A DNA stretch of 64,000 nt from P36-A1 sp049478495 (GTDB lineage: Bacteria; Bacillota_I; Bacilli_A; JAJDGJ01), in assembly GCF_049478495.1 (NCBI RefSeq), contig NZ_CP168083.1:372001-436000 (forward strand), read 5' to 3'. How positions within the stretch are numbered: the stretch's first letter is position 1; the number at the start of each line of letters is the position of its first letter. The notes under the pieces are model-generated. The model was given only the letters and a program-made list of their open reading frames with translations, ran no database searches and was not told where the DNA came from. The translations under genes and the position numbers were made by a program. Shown here piece by piece: positions 21,040 through 29,835 of the stretch.

Positions 21040-22581
21040 ATGGAATACGTAATAGAAATGCTTAATATCACAAAAGAATTTCCTGGTATTAAAGCAGTTG
21101 ACGATGTAACTTTACGTCTGAAAAAACAAGAAGTACATGCGCTTTTAGGAGAAAATGGAGCTGGAAAGTCAACGTTAATGAGTGTACTTTTTGGACTATA
21201 TCAACCTGAAAGTGGTGAGATATTAGTAAATGGAAAAAAAGTAGAAATTAACAATCCAAATATTGCTAATGAATTAGGAATAGGAATGGTACACCAGCAC
21301 TTTAAACTTGTAGAAAACTTTACCGTTACTGAAAATATAATACTTGGAGCAGAACCAGTAAAAGGAATGGTAGTTGATATAGATACTGCAACTAAAAGAG
21401 TTGCAGAGTTAAGTAAACAATACCACTTAAATGTTGATCCAAAGGCTAAAATAGAAGATATTTCTGTCGGGATGCAACAAAGAGTAGAAATATTAAAAAT
21501 GTTATATCGTAACAATGAAATTCTTATATTTGATGAGCCAACTGCAGTATTAACACCTCAAGAAATAATAGAACTAATGAGTATAATTAGACTTTTAATA
21601 AAAGAAGGTAAATCAATAATAATAATTACTCACAAATTAAAAGAAATTAAAATGGTAGCTGATAAATGTACAGTACTTAGACGAGGAAAATGTATAGGTA
21701 CAGTAGATGTAAAAGATACTGATGAAAAAACAATGGCTAGTATGATGGTAGGTAGAGAAGTAAGCTTTGAAGTTGAAAAAACTCCAGCACATCCTACAAA
21801 AATAGTCTTAGATGTTAAAAACTTAACAGTAGAAAATGAAAAAAAATACAAAGTAGTAAACAACGTTAGCTTTAGTGTAAGAGCTGGAGAAATATACGGC
21901 TTAGCTGGTATAGAAGGAAATGGTCAAACCGATTTAGTGTATGCGCTTACAGGTTTAACTAATGCTAAATCAGGGGTTATAAAACTGAATGATGAAGATA
22001 TTAGTCATATTTCTATTAAGCATAGAATAGATAAAGGAATGGGTCATATTCCTGAAGATAGACATAAGCATGGATTAGTTTTAGATTTCTCAATTGAACA
22101 AAACATGGTATTACATACTTATAATAAAGCACCATATCAAAATCATGGAATAATAGTAGAAGATGAAATAACAAAAAATTCTGATAAACTAATTGAAGAA
22201 TTTGATGTAAGAAGTTCAAAAGGGTCAAAAACTATAGTTAGACAAATGTCAGGTGGAAATCAACAAAAAGTAATTATTGCAAGAGAGATTTCACTTAGTC
22301 CTGATTTGTTGCTAGTTGTTCAACCAACAAGAGGATTAGATGTTGGAGCAATTGAATATATTCACAAAAGAATAGTAAAAGAAAGAGATAAAGGGAAAGC
22401 AATTTTACTTGTATCTTTAGAATTAGACGAAATTATGAATTTGAGTGATACTATTGCCGTTATGTATGAAGGCGAAATAGTAGGGACTGTCAACCCAAAA
22501 GAAACTGATGAAAATGAAATTGGTTTAATGATGGCTGGAGCAACTTCTAATCATAATAAGGAGGAAAGCTTCAATGAATAA
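21040..22581 (+). CDS. Nucleoside-type ABC transporter, ATP-binding protein (duplicated ATPase)
   Basis: Energises uptake of nucleosides or a similar sugar-base compound at the inner face of the membrane. The 513 residues hold two ATPase domains. The first has Walker A GENGAGKST at 37-45 and signature SVGMQQR. The second has a degenerate Walker A (GIEGNGQTD) and signature SGGNQQK. This two-domain layout, with GMVHQHF and QPTRGLDVGAIEYIHKR, matches the YufO/NupA/RnsB group rather than ribose or galactose importers. It overlaps the first permease gene by eight bases. No Bmp-type lipoprotein precedes it, which is unusual. Substrate is inferred from family only. Confidence 0.9.
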   Translation: MEYVIEMLNITKEFPGIKAVDDVTLRLKKQEVHALLGENGAGKSTLMSVLFGLYQPESGEILVNGKKVEINNPNIANELGIGMVHQHFKLVENFTVTENIILGAEPVKGMVVDIDTATKRVAELSKQYHLNVDPKAKIEDISVGMQQRVEILKMLYRNNEILIFDEPTAVLTPQEIIELMSIIRLLIKEGKSIIIITHKLKEIKMVADKCTVLRRGKCIGTVDVKDTDEKTMASMMVGREVSFEVEKTPAHPTKIVLDVKNLTVENEKKYKVVNNVSFSVRAGEIYGLAGIEGNGQTDLVYALTGLTNAKSGVIKLNDEDISHISIKHRIDKGMGHIPEDRHKHGLVLDFSIEQNMVLHTYNKAPYQNHGIIVEDEITKNSDKLIEEFDVRSSKGSKTIVRQMSGGNQQKVIIAREISLSPDLLLVVQPTRGLDVGAIEYIHKRIVKERDKGKAILLVSLELDEIMNLSDTIAVMYEGEIVGTVNPKETDENEIGLMMAGATSNHNKEESFNE

Positions 22582-23710
22582 AAAATTACTAACTGCAATT
22601 ATAGCGGTTCTGCTTGGATTTATAGTAGGTATGGTCTTTTCAATGATATTAGGAATAAAATTCCAAAATGGGACTATAACAACATATACACCAGATACCA
22701 TATTAGTACCTATGATAAGATCATTCACTGGATTTGACATAAGTGGACACAATGCTTTCTCTGCTAGATATATAGGAGAGTTTATAGTAGCAGCAGTACC
22801 ATTAATATTAACTGGTTTATCAGTTGCATTTGCATTTAAAACAGGACTGTTTAACATAGGGGCTGAAGGGCAAGTACTAGTAGGTAGTATTGCAGCAACT
22901 TTAGCAGGTATATATTTAGATTTACCTCCAATTATACATCCTATAGTTTGCTTTTTAGCAGCAATAATAGCAGGATTTATCTTTGGGTTTATACCCGGAT
23001 TGTTAAAGGCAAAGTTTAATGTGCATGAGGTTGTAACCTGTATCATGCTTAACTATGTTGGAATGTATTTAGCAAATATGATCTTTAAAGCACTTCCAGG
23101 ATATGCTAATGACAAAACACCAGCAATAAGAGATTCAGCAAAAATAAGTAGTGACTTTTTATCGCAAATAACACAAGGATCAAGACTTAACTGGTCAATA
23201 CTTGTAGTACTAGTCGCATGCTTAGTATTCTGGTTTATAATAGAAAAAACAACATTTGGATATCGATTAAAAGCAATCGGTCATAATAAAGATGCCGCAA
23301 AATATGCAGGAATGAAAGTAGATTCTGGAATAATGATGTCAATGGGAATCTCAGGAGCATTTGCAGCTTTAGCAGGTGCATGTTTAGTACTAGGACTATT
23401 TGGTTATGGAAGAGTTTTAAACTCATTTGAAAACTATGGTTACAATGGAATCGCAGTTTCATTAGTAGGTTTAAATAGTGCAATAGGTACAGTATTCTCT
23501 GGTGGATTATTTGCAATGCTTCAAGTATCACAACCATTAATGCAATCAGCAGGAATACCAAAAGACATTGCTGTAATTATCTCTGCATTAATTATCTTCT
23601 TCTGCGCAATACCAGCACTATATGAAAAGTATATAGATAGATATGAAGAAAAACATAAAGAGAAAAAATTAAAAAAAGAAAAAGCCAAAAAAGCAGGAGG
23701 TGATGCATAA
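22574..23710 (+). CDS. Nucleoside-type ABC transporter permease 1 (YufP-like)
   Basis: Membrane subunit of 378 residues in the branched-chain amino acid/sugar permease fold (BPD_transp_2). A TM signal begins at about residue 8, and the conserved GLFNIGAEGQVLVG follows about 90 residues in. The cytoplasmic ATPase-coupling region is around TTFGYRLKAIGHN. The tail is very Lys-rich (KEKKLKKEKAKKAGG). AAGGAGG lies ten bases before ATG inside the preceding gene. Its stop overlaps the next start in TAATG, so the two permeases are made together and probably form a heterodimer. Confidence 0.9.
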   Translation: MNKKLLTAIIAVLLGFIVGMVFSMILGIKFQNGTITTYTPDTILVPMIRSFTGFDISGHNAFSARYIGEFIVAAVPLILTGLSVAFAFKTGLFNIGAEGQVLVGSIAATLAGIYLDLPPIIHPIVCFLAAIIAGFIFGFIPGLLKAKFNVHEVVTCIMLNYVGMYLANMIFKALPGYANDKTPAIRDSAKISSDFLSQITQGSRLNWSILVVLVACLVFWFIIEKTTFGYRLKAIGHNKDAAKYAGMKVDSGIMMSMGISGAFAALAGACLVLGLFGYGRVLNSFENYGYNGIAVSLVGLNSAIGTVFSGGLFAMLQVSQPLMQSAGIPKDIAVIISALIIFFCAIPALYEKYIDRYEEKHKEKKLKKEKAKKAGGDA

Positions 23711-24678
23711 TGAATAGTTTAATAATTAATATCGCATTAACATTTATGTATGCTTCACCAATAATTATTACTGCAATTGGAGGTTTATTCTCAGAACGTA
23801 GTGGAGTAACTAACGTTGGTTTAGAAGGAATAATGCTAGTTGGTGCATTTGTGGCAGCTGCAATGTGTTATTACCTAGGTTTAAATGTACCAAGTGGATC
23901 ATTCATGGCAAGCACAGTAATACCATGGGTTTGTGTCATAGCAGCAGCAATAGCAGGTATGTTATTTTCATTATTACATGCAGTTGCAAGTATTAAATAT
24001 AAAGCAGATCAAATTATTTCAGGAACTGCAATAAATATGTTAGCAACAGGACTTACAGTCTTCTTAGCTCAAATTATGTTTAATCAACAAAGAACAAACA
24101 GTTTTGCACAAGGATTTGGTACAATAGATTTAGGACCAATAAACAATATACCAATAATAGGACAATTGTTATCAAGAACATATCAACCATTTGTATTAAC
24201 CGTAATAATTGTAATCTTAACAGCCTTTATTATGAAAAAAACAAAATTTGGTTTAAGATTAAGAGCTTGTGGAGAATTTCCTCAAGCAGCATCTTCAATG
24301 GGTATTAACGTATATAAAATGCGTTACACTGGAGTTTTATTATCAGGATTATTAGCAGGACTTGGTGGCGGAATCATGGTATTAACAGTAGATACACAAT
24401 TTACTGCAATGTCAATTCACGGTACAGGATTCATAGCTTTAGCAACACTAATATTTGGTAAGTGGAACTCTTGGGGAGTATTTGGAGCAGGTTTATTCTT
24501 TGGACTATCAAATGTAATAGCTATCAGTTCAAATGGAATTGAAGCACTAAACTCATTTCCACAAGAAATATTCTACATGGTACCATATGTATTCACAATA
24601 ATTGCATTAATTGTAACTAGTGGTAAGTCAAACGGTCCAAAAGCTGCCGGTGAGATATATGATGAAGGTAAAAGATAA
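23710..24678 (+). CDS. Nucleoside-type ABC transporter permease 2 (YufQ-like)
   Basis: Second membrane subunit, 322 residues, with the family hallmarks GLFSERSGVTNVGLEGIMLV near the N-terminus and KFGLRLRACGEFPQAASSMG in the coupling loop. About eight to ten hydrophobic segments are visible. GGAGGTG lies before the TAATG overlap. The operon ends here: the next 200 bases have a strong terminator and a new promoter. Confidence 0.9.
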   Translation: MNSLIINIALTFMYASPIIITAIGGLFSERSGVTNVGLEGIMLVGAFVAAAMCYYLGLNVPSGSFMASTVIPWVCVIAAAIAGMLFSLLHAVASIKYKADQIISGTAINMLATGLTVFLAQIMFNQQRTNSFAQGFGTIDLGPINNIPIIGQLLSRTYQPFVLTVIIVILTAFIMKKTKFGLRLRACGEFPQAASSMGINVYKMRYTGVLLSGLLAGLGGGIMVLTVDTQFTAMSIHGTGFIALATLIFGKWNSWGVFGAGLFFGLSNVIAISSNGIEALNSFPQEIFYMVPYVFTIIALIVTSGKSNGPKAAGEIYDEGKR

Positions 24679-24738
24679 TTTAAGTTTCAATTAAAGAATT
24701 AATAAAAATAATAAGTTAAAAAAACAATTGTGTAAAGG

Positions 24739-24786
24739 CACTCCATAAGTTAGATTAAGAAATCTAACTTTAATGGGGTGTTTTTA
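24739..24786 (+). terminator. Terminator of the ABC transporter operon
   Basis: Long hairpin with arms CACTCCAT-AAGTTAGAT and ATCTAACTT-ATGGGGTG, then TTTTT. An ATG inside it opens the frame of the next gene, but it is not that gene's start. Confidence 0.9.
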
Positions 24787-24886
24787 TTTAAATATTAATA
24801 ATTGTAAACTATTGCTAAAAAAGACATATATTATACAAAAATTTGTTATAATATATTTATATATTTTAAATAAGGAGTACATTAAG

Positions 24887-25648
24887 ATGGATTTTGATAT
24901 AAACATATTATTTATTGTATTACCATTTATATTTCTAGGAGGTTTTGTAGACTCTATAGCTGGTGGCGGTGGAGTAGTAACATGGATTGGTTTTTTAGTA
25001 GGCGGACTACCAATACATTTAATCTATGGAACAAACAAAGCACAAGCACTTGTAGGAACAGCAGTATCGACATATAATTATTTAAAAGAAGGCCATTTTA
25101 ATAAATGGTATATTCCATTTGCAACAGTTGGTGCAATAATTGGATCAGCTCTAGGATCATATATGGTAACAATAACTAGTGCTGAAATACTTAATTTAAT
25201 AATGATATTAGTATTACCGTGTATTGGAGTACTAATGATGTTTAACAAAAAGATAGTATCTAATAAAAAAGTAAGCTTTTCAAAAAAGAAGATCTTTGTA
25301 ATATCAGCAATTATAGGATTAGTAATAGGATTGTATGATGGTTTTATTGGACCAGGTACAGGAACATTTCTAATAATTGCATTTTCTCTTTGCGGTTTAA
25401 GCATGCTTGAAGCTGGTGGAAATGCTAAAATAATAAACTTAATAACAAATTTAATTTCATTCATTATATTCTTTTTTAATGGAATAATAATTTGGTGGCT
25501 AGCAATTCCATGTATAATTACAAATATAATTGCAAACTATTTTGGCTCAAAACTGGCAATAAAAAATGGAGAGAAGATTATAAGACCAGTATTAATATTT
25601 GTAATGTTATTACTAGCAGCAAAAATAATATTTGATATAGTAGCATAA
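24887..25648 (+). CDS. TauE/SafE family membrane transporter
   Basis: Probable exporter of organic or inorganic sulfur-containing anions (sulfite, sulfoacetate, taurine catabolites) by family; the substrate here is unknown. The 253 residues have about eight membrane segments and the repeated glycine-rich motifs GGFVDSIAGGGGVVTW near the start and GLYDGFIGPGTGTF in the middle, both diagnostic. I placed the start at ATG 24887 because AAGGAG lies nine bases upstream. An in-frame ATG at 24773 lies in the preceding terminator. It is probably co-transcribed with the cardiolipin synthase gene, 12 bases downstream. Confidence 0.88.
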   Translation: MDFDINILFIVLPFIFLGGFVDSIAGGGGVVTWIGFLVGGLPIHLIYGTNKAQALVGTAVSTYNYLKEGHFNKWYIPFATVGAIIGSALGSYMVTITSAEILNLIMILVLPCIGVLMMFNKKIVSNKKVSFSKKKIFVISAIIGLVIGLYDGFIGPGTGTFLIIAFSLCGLSMLEAGGNAKIINLITNLISFIIFFFNGIIIWWLAIPCIITNIIANYFGSKLAIKNGEKIIRPVLIFVMLLLAAKIIFDIVA

Positions 25649-25660
25649 GGGAGAGAAAAT

Positions 25661-27163
25661 ATGAGAAGAATAGTAATAATTGGGATATGGGCAATAATAC
25701 AAATTATACTTTATTTATATTTTTTTCTTGTGCCTGCAACAACTACAGCAGTATATCTTTTACAAATAATAATTGGAATTTTATTAGCACTTTACATCCT
25801 TTCAGATGATACTAAAATGACAACTTCTAAGTTATCATGGATAACAATAGTACTTGCATTTCCTGCAGTAGGAACAATACTATACCTATTATTTGGAATT
25901 GGACAAATGACAAGTTATAAAAAAAGAGTATTAGAATCATCAAAAATAAGATACAATACAGAAAAATCAGAACTATCACAACTAAATAGTTTAAGTTCTA
26001 GGAAAAAATCCTTAGTAAATTATTTAGATAATATGAACTATAGAACAGCATACCTTCAAAAAGGAAGTAACTTTAAAACATATGATTTTGGTCAAGATTT
26101 CTTTGAAGACATAATACAAGATATAAGAAGGGCTAAAGAATATATCCATTTAGAATTTTATATTATTAAAGAAGGAATATTATTTGATAAAATCATAGAA
26201 GAGCTAATTTTAAAAGCAAAACAAGGAATAGAAATAAGAATAATTAGTGATTTTGTTGGTGGTAGAAGTATTAGTCTACATACACAAAATAAGTTAAAAC
26301 AAAACAATATTCATTTAGTATTCTTTAATCAACTTGAAATAAATGTTCTATCAAAGATAACTAACTTTAGAGATCATCGAAAAATAGTAGTAATTGATGG
26401 TAGTATAGCTTATACAGGTGGTTTTAATATAGGAGATGAATATATAGATCTAGATGAATACTATGGACATTGGCAAGACTTTGCTATAAGAATAGCTGAT
26501 TCAAGTGCTGTATTAGAATACGAAACATTCTTTGCCCAACACTGGTATTTTGAAACAAAAGAAAATTTATTTATACCAAAATACTATCCATCAATAGATA
26601 ATTCAACATTAAAAGGTGATACTTTTATTTATCCATATGTTGATGGACCAGACTCAGCAGAAACATTTATTAGAGACATGTTTATTAAAACAATTATGGT
26701 TGCTAAAGAAAGAGTATTAATATCAACACCATACTTAATTCCTGATTCAGTTCTTTTAGACTCAATAATACTTCAAGCTAGAAGTGGGGTACAAATAACA
26801 ATCATAACACCTGGATTACCAGACAAAAAAATAGTAAAATTATCCACTGAATCATATTATCGTGACTTATTAAAAGTCGGCGTAAAAATAGTTGAATATA
26901 AAGGTTTTATACATTCAAAAAAACTAATGGTAGATGATGATATCGCAATAGTTGGAACTGCAAATTTTGATATGAGAAGTTTCAATCTTTCATTTGAAGT
27001 ATGCACATTGCTAATGAATGGTCCAGTATTAAAAGAAATATCAGATATATTTGAAGATGAAATAGTAAATTCAAATGAAGTAATATATAATGACTATGAA
27101 AAACAAAATTTATTTAAAAGAGCATTACAAGTAATCTTAAGATTATTTGCACCATTATTCTAA
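25661..27163 (+). CDS. cls: Cardiolipin synthase, phospholipase D type
   Basis: Condenses two phosphatidylglycerols to cardiolipin in the membrane. The 500 residues start with two hydrophobic segments (about 3-25 and 30-75), then two phospholipase D domains. The HKD motifs are present as HRKIVVIDGSIAYTGGFN near residue 238 and HSKKLMVDDDIAIVGTANFD near 417, with all catalytic H, K and D. Length and layout are standard for ClsA of Gram-positives. GGGAGAG precedes ATG. The ArsC/Spx-like gene follows by 13 bases. Confidence 0.94.
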   Translation: MRRIVIIGIWAIIQIILYLYFFLVPATTTAVYLLQIIIGILLALYILSDDTKMTTSKLSWITIVLAFPAVGTILYLLFGIGQMTSYKKRVLESSKIRYNTEKSELSQLNSLSSRKKSLVNYLDNMNYRTAYLQKGSNFKTYDFGQDFFEDIIQDIRRAKEYIHLEFYIIKEGILFDKIIEELILKAKQGIEIRIISDFVGGRSISLHTQNKLKQNNIHLVFFNQLEINVLSKITNFRDHRKIVVIDGSIAYTGGFNIGDEYIDLDEYYGHWQDFAIRIADSSAVLEYETFFAQHWYFETKENLFIPKYYPSIDNSTLKGDTFIYPYVDGPDSAETFIRDMFIKTIMVAKERVLISTPYLIPDSVLLDSIILQARSGVQITIITPGLPDKKIVKLSTESYYRDLLKVGVKIVEYKGFIHSKKLMVDDDIAIVGTANFDMRSFNLSFEVCTLLMNGPVLKEISDIFEDEIVNSNEVIYNDYEKQNLFKRALQVILRLFAPLF

Positions 27164-27176
27164 AGGAGAGAAAAAT

Positions 27177-27503
27177 ATGAACATATTTGGGTACAAAAAA
27201 TGCAGCACCTGCACAAAGGCAATTAAGTATTATGAGCAAAATGGAAATGATGTAGAATTCTTTGATTTTATTAAAGAACAAATTCCACAAGAAGTATTAG
27301 AAAGACTAATTGATAAAAGTAATCAACCAATAAATGATTTTTTCAATTCTAAAGGAGTACTGTTTAAAGAATTAGAATTGAAAGATAAAATACCAGAGTT
27401 AAACGATGAAGAAAAAGTAGAACTATTATTATCAAATGGAAAATTAATAAAAAGACCAATTATTGAAGATAGAGATAAAATAATAATCGGATTTAGACCC
27501 TAA
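27177..27503 (+). CDS. ArsC/Spx-family thioredoxin-fold protein
   Basis: Small cytoplasmic protein of 108 residues with the start KKCSTCTKAIKYYE, where the CXXC pair sits at about residues 9-12, and the late basic motif LIKRPIIE. This is the pattern of the Spx/MgsR/YusI branch of the arsenate reductase family. It may be a reductase or a redox-sensing partner of RNA polymerase. Compared with Spx it lacks an obvious RPI-type C-terminal helix, and I cannot choose between the subgroups. AAAGGAGAG is eight bases before ATG 27177, so the in-frame start 30 bases earlier is rejected. It is likely in one transcript with cls. Confidence 0.8.
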   Translation: MNIFGYKKCSTCTKAIKYYEQNGNDVEFFDFIKEQIPQEVLERLIDKSNQPINDFFNSKGVLFKELELKDKIPELNDEEKVELLLSNGKLIKRPIIEDRDKIIIGFRP

Positions 27504-27517
27504 AAGGGTCTATTTTT
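27494..27517 (+). terminator. Terminator after the ArsC/Spx-like gene
   Basis: TAGACCC/GGGTCTA hairpin with the stop codon in its loop, then TTTTT. Confidence 0.85.
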
Positions 27518-27564
27518 ATTATTTAGCAATATATTACTATAAATACTCAACGATGTAATAATAA

Positions 27565-27600
27565 ATTATCATTGACAATAAAATATTATCATGATAGTAT
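27565..27600 (+). promoter_or_regulatory. Tryptophanase promoter with candidate operator repeats
   Basis: TTGACA at 27572-27577, a 17-bp spacer, then TAGTAT at 27595-27600. Two direct copies of ATTATCAT (27565-27572 and 27585-27592) are 20 bp apart, about two helical turns, straddling the -35 and spacer. TATCATGATA (27588-27597) is a perfect palindrome overlapping the -10. These are plausible sites for the regulator encoded after tnaA. Confidence 0.65.
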
Positions 27601-27632
27601 GTTGTTATAAAATAACTTTTAGGAGGATTAAC

Positions 27633-29009
27633 ATGAAATACATAGCAGAACCATTTAGAATTAAAATGGTAGAGAATATTAAAATGCTTACTAAAGAAGA
27701 AAGAATTGAAAGAATTAAAGAGGCAAAATATAATTTATTTAACTTAAGATCTGAAGATGTATACATCGATTTATTAACAGATAGTGGAACAAATGCCATG
27801 TCATCAGAACAATGGGAAGGTGTAATGCGCGGAGATGAAGCATATGCTGGAGGTAAATCATATTTCAAATTACTTGAAGCTGCCCAAGATATATTTAAGT
27901 ATAAATATATTCAACCAGTGCACCAAGGAAGAGCTGCAGAACATGTTTTATTTGGTTTATTATTACATAGTGGTAATATCTCAATTTCTAACATGCACTT
28001 TGATACTACAAGAGCACATGTTGAAATTGCAGGAGCTAGAGCTATTGATTGTGTTGTAGCAGAAGCAAAAGATCCTAAAAAAAGAGCTCCATTCAAAGGT
28101 AATATGGACAATGTAAAACTAGAAAAACTTATATTAGAACACGGTGCTGAAAATGTTGGTTTAATCATTACAACAATAACAAATAACTCAGCTGGAGGAC
28201 AACCGGTTTCAATAGCAAATATAAAAGAAACTAGTGAACTGTGTAAAAAATATGGTATAAGATACTGTATAGATGCTGCTAGATATGCAGAAAATGCCTA
28301 TTTTATAAAACAAAGAGAAGAAGGATATCAAGATAAAAGTATTAAAGAAATTGTAGCAGAAACATTCTCATATGCTGAAATGTTTACAATGAGTGCTAAA
28401 AAAGACACTATAGTAAATATGGGAGGATTACTAGGAATTAAGGATGATGAAGAATTATTTTTAAAAGCAAAAGCAAGAACTATTTCATTTGAAGGATTCA
28501 CTACATATGGAGGTCTTTCAGGTAGAGATATAGAGGCATTAGCAATAGGATTATATGAAGGACTAAACGAAGATTTCTTAAGATATAGAATTGGCCAAGT
28601 AGAATATCTTGCAGCTCAATTAGATGAACAAGGAATTTCATATCAATCTCCAGCTGGCGGTCACGGAATATTTGTTGATGCAAGAGAAATGTTTCCACAT
28701 ATTCCATATAATGAGTTTCCAGGACAAGCCCTAGCTATCGAACTATATATTGAAGCAGGTATTAGAACTTGTGATATTGGTTCTTATATGCTTGGAAATG
28801 ATCCAGATACAGGAGTACAGTTAAAATCAGAGTTTGACTTTACAAGATTTGCGATACCACGAAGAGTATATACACAAGCCCACATAGATGTAATGGCAAA
28901 TGCATTAATTGCAATAAAAGCAAGAGCCAATACAGTAACAGGATACAAAATAACTTGGGAACCACCAATATTAAGACATTTCCAAGCACACTTAGCACCA
29001 ATTAAGTAA
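27633..29009 (+). CDS. tnaA: Tryptophanase (tryptophan indole-lyase)
   Basis: PLP enzyme that splits L-tryptophan to indole, pyruvate and ammonia. The product has 458 residues. The beta-eliminating lyase hallmarks are LLTDSGTNAMS near 50, GGQPVS near 190, and the PLP lysine in TMSAKKD at about 255-256. The close relative tyrosine phenol-lyase has SMERG with an Arg that binds the phenol. Here that place reads TCDIG, and the TTITNNSAGGQPVS and MSAKKD motifs are tryptophanase-like, so I favour tryptophanase. The start is ATG 27633 after TAGGAGG. The promoter leaves a leader of about 26 bases, too short for a TnaC peptide. No tryptophan permease is adjacent. Confidence 0.88.
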   Translation: MKYIAEPFRIKMVENIKMLTKEERIERIKEAKYNLFNLRSEDVYIDLLTDSGTNAMSSEQWEGVMRGDEAYAGGKSYFKLLEAAQDIFKYKYIQPVHQGRAAEHVLFGLLLHSGNISISNMHFDTTRAHVEIAGARAIDCVVAEAKDPKKRAPFKGNMDNVKLEKLILEHGAENVGLIITTITNNSAGGQPVSIANIKETSELCKKYGIRYCIDAARYAENAYFIKQREEGYQDKSIKEIVAETFSYAEMFTMSAKKDTIVNMGGLLGIKDDEELFLKAKARTISFEGFTTYGGLSGRDIEALAIGLYEGLNEDFLRYRIGQVEYLAAQLDEQGISYQSPAGGHGIFVDAREMFPHIPYNEFPGQALAIELYIEAGIRTCDIGSYMLGNDPDTGVQLKSEFDFTRFAIPRRVYTQAHIDVMANALIAIKARANTVTGYKITWEPPILRHFQAHLAPIK

Positions 29010-29017
29010 TGCAAAAA

Positions 29018-29048
29018 GAACTGCACTAAAAAGCAGTTCTTTTTTTTC
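29018..29048 (+). terminator. Terminator of tnaA
   Basis: AGAACTGC/GCAGTTCT hairpin followed by eight T. Confidence 0.92.
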
Positions 29049-29089
29049 TAATTGCAAATAAAAATGGTATAATAAAAAAAGGTGATAAA

Positions 29090-29785
29090 ATGAACGAAGT
29101 GATGAAAAGTTATATAAAATTAGTAGACTTTTTAGCATCAATGTTAGGACCAAATTATGAAATAGTTCTACACGATGCACAAAAAGAAAATGTACCAATA
29201 ATTGCAATAGCAAACTCACATATAACAGGAAGAAAAATAAATGATAGTGCTACAATGTTTGCACTAAAAGTAATAGCATCAAAACAGTATAAAGATAATG
29301 ATTACATGTCAAATCATGATGCAGTATCAAAAGATAAAAAGCCATTAAGATCATCAATGTTCTTTATTAAAGATAACAACAAATTATTAGGGCTTTTATG
29401 TATTAACTTTGATGATAGTCAATTTGTCGATCTAGCAAAATCAATGTTAGAATTAGTACATCCTAATGAAATAATAAAAAAACGAAATGAACAAGTTAAA
29501 CAAAGTGAAGATATAAGTGAGACAATGATAGAAACAATTCAAAAAACAATTGAAGAATACTTTCTTGCAAACAGCATAATTGCTACACACAAGCAAAAAG
29601 CACAGTTTCATAATCTAATATTACAATTAACACAAGATAATAGAATAGAAGTAATAGAATTATTAAATGAAAAAGGAATATTTATGCTTAAAGGCGCAGT
29701 AAATGAAGTAGCAAGTATATTAGAAGTATCTGAACCAACAATATATCGATACTTAAGTAAAGTAAAAGATAACAGTCTTATTTAG
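29090..29785 (+). CDS. YheO/DauR-like PAS and HTH transcriptional regulator
   Basis: Likely DNA-binding regulator of 231 residues. The N-terminal half resembles the YheO-type PAS domain (LGPNYEIVLHDAQ, NSHITGRKIND, FFIKDNNKLLGLLCINFDD). The C-terminal half ends in a helix-turn-helix (KGAVNEVASILEVSEPTIYR). In other bacteria such proteins often control a neighbouring amino-acid enzyme gene, so tryptophanase is the natural target, but that is inference from position. An extended -10 (TGGTATAAT, hexamer 29068-29073) and GGTGATAAA before ATG give it its own promoter. Confidence 0.82.
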   Translation: MNEVMKSYIKLVDFLASMLGPNYEIVLHDAQKENVPIIAIANSHITGRKINDSATMFALKVIASKQYKDNDYMSNHDAVSKDKKPLRSSMFFIKDNNKLLGLLCINFDDSQFVDLAKSMLELVHPNEIIKKRNEQVKQSEDISETMIETIQKTIEEYFLANSIIATHKQKAQFHNLILQLTQDNRIEVIELLNEKGIFMLKGAVNEVASILEVSEPTIYRYLSKVKDNSLI

Positions 29786-29800
29786 ACTGTTTCTTTTTTT
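29771..29800 (+). terminator. Terminator of the YheO-like gene
   Basis: AACAGTCT/AGACTGTT hairpin overlapping the TAG stop codon, then a T run. The TATAAT at 29811-29816 beyond it is the probable -10 for mutS-mutL. Confidence 0.85.
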
Positions 29801-29835
29801 GTTTATTTGATATAATTAATAAATGAGGTGAGAAT

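Noticed and set aside
22525..23046. A 173-codon minus-strand frame inside the first permease gene
   Set aside because: Shadow of a strongly supported permease on the other strand. No ribosome site and no family.
24773..24886. N-terminal extension of the TauE/SafE protein
   Set aside because: The upstream ATG is inside the preceding terminator. A good ribosome site stands before ATG 24887.
27601..27632. TnaC-like leader peptide before tryptophanase
   Set aside because: Predicted leader of about 26 bases is too short, with no start-Trp-Pro-stop frame.
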